Source: Bacteriovoracaceae bacterium
GTDB lineage: Bacteria; Bdellovibrionota; Bacteriovoracia; Bacteriovoracales; Bacteriovoracaceae
DNA length: 64,000 nt
Direction: 5' to 3'
Assembly (NCBI GenBank): GCA_020630335.1
Contig: JAHDBN010000001.1
Coordinates: 1 to 64,000, forward strand
The position numbers were made by a program, and so were the translations under genes. The stretch's first letter is position 1; each line of letters starts with the position of its first letter. Below the pieces are notes generated by a model. The model had not been told where the DNA came from and did no database searches. It saw only the letters and a program-made list of their open reading frames with translations. Shown one piece after another: positions 8,958 through 17,945 of the stretch.

Positions 8958-9701
8958 TTGAAAGACATTCATTTTAAAATATTAGGCCTTATCTTAATAA
9001 TGATAGGGCCTTTTTGTTTCAATAGTTATGCACAAACTCATGTTCATAATAATACTCAAATAGCAGCACCTGTACCAAACGTTATAGCTCCACCAAAACA
9101 ACAAATCTCCACTCCAAATCAAATGCCTCAGGGAAAAGTTATTCCTCCGAATACCAAACCAATTCAAAAACAATACATTACTTATGCCAAAGAATCTGTT
9201 TTAGGTAAAAGACACTATATTGGTCTTGGTTTTGGACAAATGTTTCTTTTTGGAGACTATGCGAGTCTAGGTGAAGATAAGATTGTTTTTGATCTTTATT
9301 ATCAATTTAAATCAAGCTTAATGTTTAAGTTAATAGCAAATGTTCATGCTCATAAATTTGAAATAGGGAAACAAGTTTTTAAAACTAAATCAGCAAATTT
9401 TGGAATAAAAGCAAAGATTTTTGATTACGATAAGTTTTCTCCTTTTGTTGGATTAGGCTTTGGACTTTACTGGCCATCAGCTGAAAGAACTTTAAATAAT
9501 TCTAACTCTATAATTAAAGCTGATACTAAAACAGCGTTTGGTTTAAATGCTTTCACAGGTTTAGACTTAGACGTAAGTGAGAGGTTTAATCTGTCTTTTA
9601 TGGCACACTATCATAAACCTTTTAGCGTTTCTTATGATAACCAGCCTGATCTATCTGGTGCTTATTTAAAACTTTTAATTATTCCGTCATATAGATTTTA
9701 A
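8958..9701 (+). CDS. Outer-membrane beta-barrel protein with Pro-rich leader
   Basis: A 247-aa exported protein starting at TTG with AAGGAAGAG just upstream. The signal peptide covers about residues 1-25 (ILGLILIMIGPFCFNSYA). A linker rich in Pro, Gln and Asn follows (25-75), then alternating strands of an 8-strand OmpA/OmpX-like barrel: HYIGLGFGQMFLFGD, KIFDYDKFSPFVGLGFGLYW, FNLSFMAHYHKPF, and a C-terminal aromatic in LIIPSYRF. Function is unknown. Its stop codon is one base from the gshA start. Confidence 0.78.
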   Translation: MKDIHFKILGLILIMIGPFCFNSYAQTHVHNNTQIAAPVPNVIAPPKQQISTPNQMPQGKVIPPNTKPIQKQYITYAKESVLGKRHYIGLGFGQMFLFGDYASLGEDKIVFDLYYQFKSSLMFKLIANVHAHKFEIGKQVFKTKSANFGIKAKIFDYDKFSPFVGLGFGLYWPSAERTLNNSNSIIKADTKTAFGLNAFTGLDLDVSERFNLSFMAHYHKPFSVSYDNQPDLSGAYLKLLIIPSYRF

Positions 9702-9702
9702 A

Positions 9703-10920
9703 ATGTTTGAAATTGATACAAAACAAAAGCTAGAAAATTTCATCACTCATAATTGGAATAAAATTAATACTTTTCTTGATTCTAAAGCTGAAGGCTTAGA
9801 ACTTCCTTTTTATAACTCTGTAGATATTAGAGAAAGTAAAACTAAATTCGCTCCAGTCGATAACAACCTTTATCCTGCTGGATTTAATAATTTGTGTTTT
9901 TTAGATTTAAATATTACAGCTGAAAAATTTAAAAATGAAATCTTAAGACTTGCTCCTGATGCTAAGAAAATAGCAATTATTCCAGAGTCTCATACCAAGA
10001 ACTTATTCTACCTTGATCATTTATTTACAATATTCTCAATTATAGAAAAATATAATTTTGAGGTAGATATTATTACTAATGATGAATCACTTTTTCAGGA
10101 GCAAGAAGTATTAAATTTAACTTCTAAATCAGAACATCAACTTCAAATACTTAAAGCTCATATTAAAGATCAGAGATTTTCAACTAAGAACGGTAATTAT
10201 GACCTCATCATTTTAAATAATGACCAATCCCAACCTCTAAATGTTGATTGGAATGAACTTGAAGACATTGTCGTACCTTCTGCAAGTTTAGGATGGAGAA
10301 ATAGAACAAAGACACAACATTTTGTTTTTTATAAAAAAATTGCAGATGAATTTTCTAAAGAGTTTTCAATTGATCCCAATTTACTACAAGCAAAATTTAA
10401 AACTGCGAATGATGTTGATTTTCATACTAAAGATGGACTCGATGAGCTAGCTCATTTGGTAAGTGAAGTTAAAAGTTCAATTCAAGAGCATCAAAATATT
10501 TTTATTAAGGCCAATCAAGGTACTTATGGAATGGGAATAATGGTCGTCGACGGAGCCGAAGATGTTTTATCTATGAATCGAAAGATCAGAAATAAAATGG
10601 ATATCGGCAAAAATAAGTTAAAGTTTACTTCTGTTATTGTTCAAGAAGGTGTTGAGACGGTTTTAACACATGATGGCGGACCAGCTGAAGTAACTATTTA
10701 TTTAGTTGGAGGACGTCCTGTAGGAGGATTTCTTAGAGCAAACCCTTTAAAAGATGCTCAGGGAAATCTAAATGCTAGAGGAATGGTTTATCAGAAATTT
10801 TGTATTAGTGAAATTCATGAAGGCCATGATCATAAAGCCAAAGAGGGAGTCTATTCAATCATAGCTAGAATCTCGACAATTGCCGCAGGACATGAAATAT
10901 TGGAATCCAAAAATATTTGA
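9703..10920 (+). CDS. gshA: Glutamate-cysteine ligase, Acidithiobacillus ferrooxidans type
   Basis: It catalyses ATP-dependent formation of gamma-glutamylcysteine, the first step of glutathione synthesis. The 405-aa protein matches the proteobacterial GshA_ferroox family by recalled features: HIKANQGTYGMGIMVV (ATP-grasp-like), VIVQEGVETVLTHDGGPAEVTIYLV, GGRPVGGFLRANP and NARGMVYQKFC. It is unrelated in sequence to E. coli GshA. The ATG follows the upstream barrel gene stop by a single base and has no evident ribosome-binding site, so translation probably depends on reinitiation. The next gene, a cysteine-producing enzyme, starts 16 bp after its stop. No GshB is in the window. Confidence 0.85.
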   Translation: MFEIDTKQKLENFITHNWNKINTFLDSKAEGLELPFYNSVDIRESKTKFAPVDNNLYPAGFNNLCFLDLNITAEKFKNEILRLAPDAKKIAIIPESHTKNLFYLDHLFTIFSIIEKYNFEVDIITNDESLFQEQEVLNLTSKSEHQLQILKAHIKDQRFSTKNGNYDLIILNNDQSQPLNVDWNELEDIVVPSASLGWRNRTKTQHFVFYKKIADEFSKEFSIDPNLLQAKFKTANDVDFHTKDGLDELAHLVSEVKSSIQEHQNIFIKANQGTYGMGIMVVDGAEDVLSMNRKIRNKMDIGKNKLKFTSVIVQEGVETVLTHDGGPAEVTIYLVGGRPVGGFLRANPLKDAQGNLNARGMVYQKFCISEIHEGHDHKAKEGVYSIIARISTIAAGHEILESKNI

Positions 10921-10936
10921 TTCTAAGGATAAGTTC

Positions 10937-11980
10937 ATGAATAAATTCAATAAATCAATTCTAGATATTATAGGAGAAACTCCTATCGTAAAACTTGGAA
11001 AAGTTGCCGCTGATGTAGAGTCAGATATTTATGTAAAATTAGAGTATTTAAACCCAGGTGGATCTATTAAAGATCGAATTGGGAAATACATGTGCCAAAA
11101 AGCTATGGATAATGGTGAACTTAAACCAGGTGGAATAATTGTTGAAGCAACAAGTGGAAACACTGGAGCGGGAATCGCTTTATTTTCTGCTATTCATGGA
11201 TGTCGAGCAGTTTTTGTCATGGCAGATAAACAGTCTAAAGAAAAAATTAATGCACTTAAAGCAATGGGAGCTACAGTTATTTTATGTCCTACAAATGTAG
11301 AGCCTGAAGATCCAAGATCTTATTATAGTGTTGCAAAAGTTTTAACAGAGAATTTAGATTGTTTTTATACGAATCAATATCACAATAAAGATAATCCTGA
11401 TTCTCACTATCACAGTACTGGCCCTGAAATTTTCAATCAAACAAATGGTCAGTTTGATACGTTTATTGCTGGTGTTGGAACAGGTGGAACAATCTCAGGA
11501 ACTTGTACGTATTTAAAAGAAAAAATGCCTGATTTAAAAGTTATTGGAATTGATCCAAAAGGATCAATCCTAAAACACTACCACGAAACAAAAGAATTAA
11601 TAGAAGCTCACTCCTATGTGCTTGAAGGCCTTGGAGAAGATTTTATTCCGTCTACTATAAACTTTGATGTGATTGATAAATTTATTACTGTGGAAGATGA
11701 AGAATCATTTCAACTAACAAGAAAACTTCTTCAACATGAAGGAATTTTTGCAGGAGGAAGTTCTGGTGCTGCAGTATTAGGTGCTATTAAGTATGCTAAG
11801 ACTCTTGATAAACCAGAAAGAATTTTAGTTATCGCTCCTGACTCAGGATCTAAGTATGTTAGTAAAATTTATAATGATGATTGGATGACTTCACACTCTT
11901 ATAGTTTAGGTGAGGTTGATGCTGAACTTCATGCAAATATTAATAAAGTACTTCCTGAATCAGACGTAAGTATTGTTTAA
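10937..11980 (+). CDS. Cystathionine beta-synthase (catalytic core only)
   Basis: A PLP enzyme that condenses homocysteine and serine to cystathionine. The 347-aa chain has the PLP lysine in NPGGSIKDR (K45), the phosphate loop TSGNTGAG, and GVGTGGTISG. Blocks that favour cystathionine beta-synthase over plain cysteine synthase are NVEPEDPRSYYSVA, YHSTGPEIFNQT, GSILKHYHET and GLGEDFIPSTI. The C-terminal regulatory CBS pair is absent, as in many bacterial forms. The start at 10937 is supported by AAGGA 7 bp upstream; an earlier in-frame ATG lies inside gshA. The next gene is the matching gamma-lyase. Confidence 0.87.
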   Translation: MNKFNKSILDIIGETPIVKLGKVAADVESDIYVKLEYLNPGGSIKDRIGKYMCQKAMDNGELKPGGIIVEATSGNTGAGIALFSAIHGCRAVFVMADKQSKEKINALKAMGATVILCPTNVEPEDPRSYYSVAKVLTENLDCFYTNQYHNKDNPDSHYHSTGPEIFNQTNGQFDTFIAGVGTGGTISGTCTYLKEKMPDLKVIGIDPKGSILKHYHETKELIEAHSYVLEGLGEDFIPSTINFDVIDKFITVEDEESFQLTRKLLQHEGIFAGGSSGAAVLGAIKYAKTLDKPERILVIAPDSGSKYVSKIYNDDWMTSHSYSLGEVDAELHANINKVLPESDVSIV

Positions 11981-11999
11981 CTCTTCTGTCGGAGAAATT

Positions 12000-13145
12000 A
12001 TGAAAAAAAATATGCATATAGAAACTAAGGTTATTCACCTTGGAGGTGATGCTGATCCAGTAACTGGTTCAATAATGCCTGCCATTCATCAAACTTCAAC
12101 TTATGTTCAAAAATCTCCTGGAAAGCACCAAGGATATGAGTACACAAGAAGTCATAATCCAACGAGAACAAGACTTGAAGAATGTTTAGCTGGATTAGAA
12201 AATGCTAAGTATTGTCTTACCACTGCGTCTGGAATGTCTTGTATTACTTTGATCATTCAATCTATCCCTAAGGGAAGAAAAATACTTTGTGGTGATGATG
12301 TCTACGGCGGTACTAATAGATTACTTAGTAAAGTTTTTGGTGATCACTATGAGACAAACTTTATCGATACAACTGATTTAAAAGCAGTTGAAAAAGGCCT
12401 CAAAGAAGATAGACCTTATTTGTTATGGCTAGAAACTCCTACTAATCCAATGCTTAAGATTTCAGATATTAAAAAGATTTCTAAGCTTTGCAAAAAATAC
12501 AAAGCGTTATTAGTAGTTGATAACACTTTCATGTCTCCTATTTTTCAACGACCAATGGATTTAGGTGCAGACATTGTCGTTCATTCATTAACCAAATACA
12601 TTAACGGACACAGTGATGTCGTTGGTGGAGCGATGATGATGAACTCTAAAAAGATTTATGATGAGTTATGGTTTTTACAAAATTCGATAGGACCGTCTCA
12701 ATCACCATTTGATTCTTGGTTAGTTCTAAGAGGAGTAAAGACACTTGCGATTAGAATGAAAGCTCATGAAGAAAATGCAATAAAGGTTGCAAAATTTCTT
12801 TCAAAACATAAAAGTGTCGAAAAAGTTATTTATCCCGGTTTAAAAAATCATCCACACCATTCTCTAGCTAAAAAACAAATGTCTGGTTTTGGCGGAATGA
12901 TTTCTTTTTATATAAAGGGTGGGTTAAAAGAATCTAGAAAATTTCTTCAAAAGATAAAAGTTTTTAAGCTAGCCGAAAGTCTTGGTGGGGTTGAAAGTCT
13001 TGCTAATCACCCTGCGATTATGACTCACGCATCAGTTCCTTTAAAAATGAGAAAAGAGCTTGGTATTTCTGATAATTTAGTACGATTAAGTGTTGGAATT
13101 GAGAACATTGAAGATATTCTTTCTGATTTAGATAATGCTTTGTAA
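12000..13145 (+). CDS. Cystathionine gamma-lyase / gamma-synthase family enzyme
   Basis: A PLP-dependent Cys/Met metabolism enzyme of 381 aa. The PLP lysine is in VHSLTKYINGHSDVVGG (K199), the substrate and cofactor motif is YTRSHNPTRTRLE, and the Asp is in VVDNTFMSP. Beside the beta-synthase the likely reaction is cleavage of cystathionine to cysteine, completing reverse transsulfuration. A gamma-synthase activity cannot be excluded from sequence. The ATG at 12000 is preferred because GGAGA lies 4-5 bp upstream and the family N-terminus fits. A strong bidirectional terminator follows the gene. Confidence 0.87.
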   Translation: MKKNMHIETKVIHLGGDADPVTGSIMPAIHQTSTYVQKSPGKHQGYEYTRSHNPTRTRLEECLAGLENAKYCLTTASGMSCITLIIQSIPKGRKILCGDDVYGGTNRLLSKVFGDHYETNFIDTTDLKAVEKGLKEDRPYLLWLETPTNPMLKISDIKKISKLCKKYKALLVVDNTFMSPIFQRPMDLGADIVVHSLTKYINGHSDVVGGAMMMNSKKIYDELWFLQNSIGPSQSPFDSWLVLRGVKTLAIRMKAHEENAIKVAKFLSKHKSVEKVIYPGLKNHPHHSLAKKQMSGFGGMISFYIKGGLKESRKFLQKIKVFKLAESLGGVESLANHPAIMTHASVPLKMRKELGISDNLVRLSVGIENIEDILSDLDNAL

Positions 13146-13209
13146 ATAATTACTCGCACAACTTATTAAAAAAACTAAAAGTAATAGTTTCATTTCCTTC
13201 CTTTTAAGC

Positions 13210-13243
13210 AAAAAAAAGCCTTGTTCTTAGACAAGGCTTTTTT
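13210..13243. terminator. Bidirectional rho-independent terminator
   Basis: The stem AAAAGCCTTGT/ACAAGGCTTTT with a 6-nt loop has T-runs on both strands. It ends the thiol operon on plus and the tRNA-Lys/tRNA-Glu transcript on minus. Confidence 0.9.
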
Positions 13244-13249
13244 AATAAT

Positions 13250-13327
13250 TGGTACTCCCAAGGGGATTTGAACCCCTGTTACCGCCGTGAAAAGGCGATG
13301 TCCTAGACCGGGCTAGACGATGGGAGC
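13250..13327 (-). tRNA. tRNA-Glu (UUC anticodon)
   Basis: The minus strand starts GCTCCCATCGTCTAG. The anticodon stem TCGCC/GGCGG encloses TTTTCAC, giving anticodon TTC. The T-arm is AGGGGTTCAAATCCCCT, discriminator A and CCA are encoded. It probably shares a transcript with tRNA-Lys, 25 bp upstream. Confidence 0.95.
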
Positions 13328-13352
13328 ACGGATTAGGTTAGTTAAAATTAAA

Positions 13353-13429
13353 TGGTGATCCCGCTGTGACTCGAACACAGGACCCCCTCCTTAAAAGGGA
13401 GGTGCTCTAACCAACTGAGCTACAGGACC
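13353..13429 (-). tRNA. tRNA-Lys (UUU anticodon)
   Basis: The minus strand starts GGTCCTGTAGCTCAGTTGG. The anticodon stem CCTCC/GGAGG encloses CTTTTAA, giving anticodon TTT. The T-arm is CTGTGTTCGAGTCACAG and CCA is encoded. The cloverleaf is complete. Confidence 0.95.
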
Positions 13430-13552
13430 ATCCTATTTAACTAGAAGTAAAATTTATGGTTTCAGATAGTGAATGTCAATTTGAAAAATACAAATTGGCC
13501 TTTTATTTTTAAAAGACAAGCTAGCTCCAAAATGCTACAAATCTTCATTCTA

Positions 13553-14845
13553 ATGAACAAAATTGAAGAAAAAACCGTATCTTTCCATACTTTAGGCTGT
13601 AGGCTTAATTTCTCTGAAACAGGCAGTATTGCTAAAGGGTTTCAGGACAGAGGATACAAAATCGTTCCTTTTGAAAAAGCTTCAGATATTGTCTTTTTAA
13701 ACACTTGTACCGTAACAGATGGAGCTGACTCAAGTTGTAGAAATCTTATTAGAAAGGCCAAGAAAAATAGCCCTGATTCTAAAGTCATCGTTACAGGATG
13801 CTATGCTCAAATGGAATCAGAAAAGCTTACTGAAATGCCAGAAGTTGATCTCATTTTAGGAAATACAGAAAAATATAAGGTTTTTGAGCATATTGATCAT
13901 ACAGATGAGACTGCCAAAATAGATCTTACTACTGAGTTTTGGGGAGCATATACAACTCCATCAGACTTTAAGCACACAAGAGCATTTCTAAAAATTCAAG
14001 ATGGGTGTAACTATATTTGTAGTTTTTGTATCATTCCTCAAGCCAGAGGCAGATCTCGCACCATCTCAATAAATGATGCGCATAAAAATGCTTTAGAGCT
14101 AGTAGAATCAGGCTATAAAGAAATTGTTCTCACGGGAGTGAACATAGGTGAATATGAAAAAGGAGGCGAGAAACTCACAGACCTCGTTTCAAAAATTCTA
14201 GAGATAAAAGATCTGAAACGACTTAGAATGTCTTCAGTCGAACCAAATACTATTACAAAAGAATTGCTTACTACCCTTAAAAACTCTGGGAAATATCAAA
14301 ACCATTTTCACATTCCTCTACAAAGTGCAGACAATAAGATCCTTAAATCAATGAGAAGAAAATATACCATTGAGGAGTATGAAGAAATCCTTGAAATGAC
14401 TCAAGACTTTTTTCCTCACTGCGCGATAGGTGCTGATATTATTACAGGATACCCTGGTGAAACAGAAGAGCAATTTCAGAGAACTTACAACTTTTTAAAA
14501 TCATCAAAAATAACTCATTTTCATGTTTTTCCTTTTTCTAAAAGACAAGGAACTACAGCTGCTAAGCTTGAAGATCATTTACCCACTCAAGAAAAGAAAA
14601 GAAGAGTTAAGAAGCTTAATTCATTAGGCAATGAAAAAATCCAAAACTACTCAGAGCAATTCAAAGGAACTACTTCTGAAGTCTTATTTGAGCAGCAAAA
14701 AAATGGGTTTTGGGAAGGCTACACTCCTGAATTCTTAAGAGTTAGAGTCAAAAGTGAAGAAAATCTCAAGAACACAATTCAAAGTATCCTCATATCTGAA
14801 GCTTATACTCCTGAACAGCATTTCATGCGAGGAAATATAAGATAA
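13553..14845 (+). CDS. mtaB: tRNA t6A37 methylthiotransferase MtaB
   Basis: A radical-SAM enzyme that adds a methylthio group to N6-threonylcarbamoyladenosine at tRNA position 37. The N-terminal UPF0004 domain carries its cluster cysteines in HTLGCRLNFSE, NTCTVTDGADSSCR and VTGCYAQ. The radical-SAM domain has CNYICSFC (CxxxCxxC) followed by IIPQARGRSR, which is typical of MtaB rather than MiaB or RimO. A short TRAM-like tail ends the 430-aa chain. I prefer the ATG at 13553 because the family begins a few residues before HTLGC; in-frame starts at 13469 (GTG) and 13532 exist and no start has a strong ribosome-binding site. Confidence 0.88.
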   Translation: MNKIEEKTVSFHTLGCRLNFSETGSIAKGFQDRGYKIVPFEKASDIVFLNTCTVTDGADSSCRNLIRKAKKNSPDSKVIVTGCYAQMESEKLTEMPEVDLILGNTEKYKVFEHIDHTDETAKIDLTTEFWGAYTTPSDFKHTRAFLKIQDGCNYICSFCIIPQARGRSRTISINDAHKNALELVESGYKEIVLTGVNIGEYEKGGEKLTDLVSKILEIKDLKRLRMSSVEPNTITKELLTTLKNSGKYQNHFHIPLQSADNKILKSMRRKYTIEEYEEILEMTQDFFPHCAIGADIITGYPGETEEQFQRTYNFLKSSKITHFHVFPFSKRQGTTAAKLEDHLPTQEKKRRVKKLNSLGNEKIQNYSEQFKGTTSEVLFEQQKNGFWEGYTPEFLRVRVKSEENLKNTIQSILISEAYTPEQHFMRGNIR

Positions 14846-14896
14846 TCTTATGCGTTAAAAATTTACATCAACATACTAGTTCCTTACTATAGCCTC

Positions 14897-16126
14897 ATGA
14901 AAATTTTTATACTTTTACTCGCTTTTTCTTTACTTACTTTCTCTCAAAAAAAAGTTAAGAAACCATTTAGAAAGCTAATAGCTAGATCATCTGAATTTGA
15001 TAGCTTTAATATGCCTGCTCAATCACCATTGAGAGGTATCAATCCTCAAATTAATAATAAAGATGAAGTTTTATTTAAAGTTCCTGTTAGTTCATTTCAG
15101 GAGACTGAAAAAATATTCTATCACTACTCAAGCAGTAAAAATAAAAGAAAAAAAAGAGCAGTAAAAATCTTTGAAACAAAACCTAATGAATATCTAAGTG
15201 ATCCATTCTTTTCTAAAAAAGGAATCATTTTTTATACTTTTGATGTAGCTGGTACTAAGCATGTTTATCTCAAATCTAAAAAATCAAAACCTGAAATAAT
15301 CTTCACTCCCTCCAAACACCAGATCAGTATGATTTTTGAGATTTTTTCATATGGTAATGATCTATATTTCAGGGGAAAAGATTCTCAAGGCAAACTAGGA
15401 ATTTACAAATATCAAAGAGAAGAAAAAACGGTTTCACCTATTTTCACTGTAGGTCAGAAGTATAGAAATAAAGAAATTTTTTATATTTTTCCTTTAGCAA
15501 TGAAAGGAAATTTTGCAACTTGCAAAGTCCGTTTAGCAGGACTAGATGAAAAAAATCCTGAAGTTTTACTTCGCCTTAATTTTGAAACAAATAAACATAA
15601 GGTTATCGCAAGTAATAAACTATTTAAGAAAAGTTCAATTTTTACATCTTTTAGAAACAGCGCTGCTATTAATAAAAATGGCTCGATTGCATTCATTGCA
15701 CTTTCGAAAGGTGAAAGAAGTCTGTTCTTAAACAGGTTAAGCCAAGAACATATCACTACTCCGATTGTTACACCAGAAGGTAAACTAAAAAGTTTTCAAC
15801 ACTTTCCTCCCTCAATAAATGCAAATAATAGTATTGCTTTCCGAGGACTTGATTCAAAGAACAGAGAAAATATTTATCTTGCCAATAAAGATAAAACAGG
15901 AATAGTTTTAAAAAAATTCCAATATATCTATACTGAAAAAAAAGAAAAATCCGTAGTTATGCATGAAAAAGAAACACCTCCTTTCGGTGGGATTCCTGCA
16001 ATTAACGATAAAAATACAATTATTAGTAATATAAGCTTAAGAACTCTTGATCCATATACATTAAACCCGACACATATTCAGTCAGGGATTTTAATGATTA
16101 AAAATCCTGACTCTTATCTTAAGTAA
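14897..16126 (+). CDS. Exported beta-propeller-like protein, function unknown
   Basis: A 409-aa protein with a clear signal peptide (MKIFILLLAFSLLTFS). It contains a recurring motif of the form IN-x-[KN][DN]-x-(I/V)-x-F: INNKDEVLFK, INKNGSIAFIAL, INANNSIAFRGL and INDKNTIISN. With intervening YF/LYFRGKD-type strands this suggests a beta-propeller with about six or seven blades. No catalytic motif is visible. The 3' neighbour, a transporter, starts 9 bp after its stop, so the two may be co-transcribed. The function is unknown. Confidence 0.75.
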   Translation: MKIFILLLAFSLLTFSQKKVKKPFRKLIARSSEFDSFNMPAQSPLRGINPQINNKDEVLFKVPVSSFQETEKIFYHYSSSKNKRKKRAVKIFETKPNEYLSDPFFSKKGIIFYTFDVAGTKHVYLKSKKSKPEIIFTPSKHQISMIFEIFSYGNDLYFRGKDSQGKLGIYKYQREEKTVSPIFTVGQKYRNKEIFYIFPLAMKGNFATCKVRLAGLDEKNPEVLLRLNFETNKHKVIASNKLFKKSSIFTSFRNSAAINKNGSIAFIALSKGERSLFLNRLSQEHITTPIVTPEGKLKSFQHFPPSINANNSIAFRGLDSKNRENIYLANKDKTGIVLKKFQYIYTEKKEKSVVMHEKETPPFGGIPAINDKNTIISNISLRTLDPYTLNPTHIQSGILMIKNPDSYLK

Positions 16127-16135
16127 AGATAGTTT

Positions 16136-17419
16136 GTGAAACTTAATTCAAAAAACTTTCTTCCCCTTTTTATTACACAATGCCTTAACGCATTTAATGA
16201 CAATGCATTTAAGAATTCATTAATTTTACTTATAACTTATGAAAGTTTATCAGGCCTAGGTTTTAGCTCCAAAGAAATTATATCTCTTGCAAGTTTTTTA
16301 TTTACTCTACCCTACCTTCTTTTTTCATCTTTTGCTGGTAACCTCTCGGATAAAAGCTCTAAGGATGTGCTCGCCAGAAGAATTAAACTCATTGAAATCT
16401 TTATTATGGCCATTAGCATATACGCTATACCACAACGAAGTATCCCCTTGTTTCTATTATTACTTTTTTTTATGGGAATGCAGTCTGCTTTTTTTAGTCC
16501 CGTAAAATTAGCAATGCTGCCTGAACTTGTGCCTTCTAAATCATTAATGAGAGCAAATGGTTTTTTTTCTATGGGTACATTCTTTTCAATACTTTTTGGA
16601 ACTGCAGTTGGCGGAGTTCTCGTCAAAGCATTTTCTCAAAACTCTATATATATAGGACTCACCCTAACAACTTTTTCAATATTAGGATATCTATCTTCAT
16701 TAAAAATCCCTAACTTAAAACCTCAAAATGAAAACCTTGGCTCAGAAATTTTTTTTATTCACAACTTAAAAAGAGCTTTTGGTAACGAGGCAATCAAACA
16801 TTGCATTCTTTTCTCAGCTTGGCTTTGGTTTATTGGAATGTATTATATGTCTACTCTTCCTTTGATTATCAAGAATTATTTTTTCATGGATGAAAGTGTA
16901 TCTACTATTTTCATGGCCATGTTTTCAGTTGGTGTAGCTATTGGATCTTTGCTTTCAAGTAAGATTAGTAAGAAATATTCTATTAAAAATTGTATTTTTA
17001 TTGGATTAGTTGGAATGTTCACCTTTCACTGCATTGGCATCTCTTTTATTAAAGAACCAATCATCAAGCTCTCTTCTTATGGTGGAATCTCTGAGTTATT
17101 TCAAAATTTTAATGCAATTGCACTTCTAATCTCTATATCTCTTCTTTCAGTATTTGGAGGTATCTTTGTCGTTCCACAGCAAACACTAATTCAAATGACT
17201 GCTGATCCCAAGGAATGCGCTCGAATGATTGCAGCCCTTAATATTTTTCAGGCCATTACTTTGCTTGCTTCATCTTTATTATTATTTATACTTTTCAGAG
17301 CAGGATATAAAACTCATTTTCATTTTTATGTCTTAGCTTTATTATACTTAATTGTTATTTTACTGATCTATCCTCGATTAAAACATTTCACTCATGAATC
17401 TGAGAAAATCTCTACTTAA
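16136..17419 (+). CDS. MFS transporter, LplT-like (lysophospholipid transporter family)
   Basis: A 427-aa inner-membrane protein with about twelve hydrophobic segments. The N-terminal CLNAFNDNAFKNSLIL motif is the hallmark of the LplT family, which flips lysophospholipids inward for reacylation. The MGMQSAFFSPVKLAMLPELVP block also fits. In many bacteria LplT is fused to an acyltransferase; no such domain is present here or next door. The start is GTG at 16136, 9 bp after the preceding stop. Substrate assignment is by family only. Confidence 0.8.
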   Translation: MKLNSKNFLPLFITQCLNAFNDNAFKNSLILLITYESLSGLGFSSKEIISLASFLFTLPYLLFSSFAGNLSDKSSKDVLARRIKLIEIFIMAISIYAIPQRSIPLFLLLLFFMGMQSAFFSPVKLAMLPELVPSKSLMRANGFFSMGTFFSILFGTAVGGVLVKAFSQNSIYIGLTLTTFSILGYLSSLKIPNLKPQNENLGSEIFFIHNLKRAFGNEAIKHCILFSAWLWFIGMYYMSTLPLIIKNYFFMDESVSTIFMAMFSVGVAIGSLLSSKISKKYSIKNCIFIGLVGMFTFHCIGISFIKEPIIKLSSYGGISELFQNFNAIALLISISLLSVFGGIFVVPQQTLIQMTADPKECARMIAALNIFQAITLLASSLLLFILFRAGYKTHFHFYVLALLYLIVILLIYPRLKHFTHESEKIST

Positions 17420-17432
17420 GGAAAATCTTTAA

Positions 17433-17945
17433 ATGAAAGAAAAAACTCTTTATCAAGGACAATACATACAAGTAAAGGAACAAAAGATTAATGAAACAAT
17501 ATGGGAAAAAGTTTACTTAAGAGGTGGAATTAGTGTTTACCCATTTTTTGATCCTGAGACTATTTTATTAGTTAAAGAATTTAGGCCTCATGAAAAACCA
17601 TCTCTGAGATTAAAACCTGTTACAGGAATTTTTGAAGAAGAGTATGATGTTTTCCAAAATGCCAATAGGGAAATGCAAGAAGAGATCGGTTTCAAGGCCA
17701 AAGAAATGGAGATCATACTGCATACTAAATCAAGCGGAACTGTTAATAACTTTCAATACTTTATCAAAGCTTGGGATTTAGAAATATCTAAAATACCTAA
17801 CCCAGACGGAGAAGATACAATCCAAGAAATTATTCATTATCCATATCAAAAACTTATCAAAGAACTTAGTAATGGAGACATCGCTTATAGGAATTCTTTT
17901 TTAGGGATCTATCATATGGCTTTAAAAGAAAAAATTAATCAATGA
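17433..17945 (+). CDS. Nudix hydrolase
   Basis: A 170-aa pyrophosphohydrolase of the Nudix superfamily, in the size range of ADP-ribose and nucleoside-diphosphate-sugar hydrolases. The catalytic helix REMQEEIGF (about residues 83-91) supplies the metal-binding glutamates. The first part of the box is slightly irregular: after the Gly the consensus Glu is a Tyr, with a Glu one place earlier. The last 11 bp overlap the convergent lipoprotein gene. Starts 13 bp after the transporter stop. Substrate is not determinable here. Confidence 0.82.
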   Translation: MKEKTLYQGQYIQVKEQKINETIWEKVYLRGGISVYPFFDPETILLVKEFRPHEKPSLRLKPVTGIFEEEYDVFQNANREMQEEIGFKAKEMEIILHTKSSGTVNNFQYFIKAWDLEISKIPNPDGEDTIQEIIHYPYQKLIKELSNGDIAYRNSFLGIYHMALKEKINQ

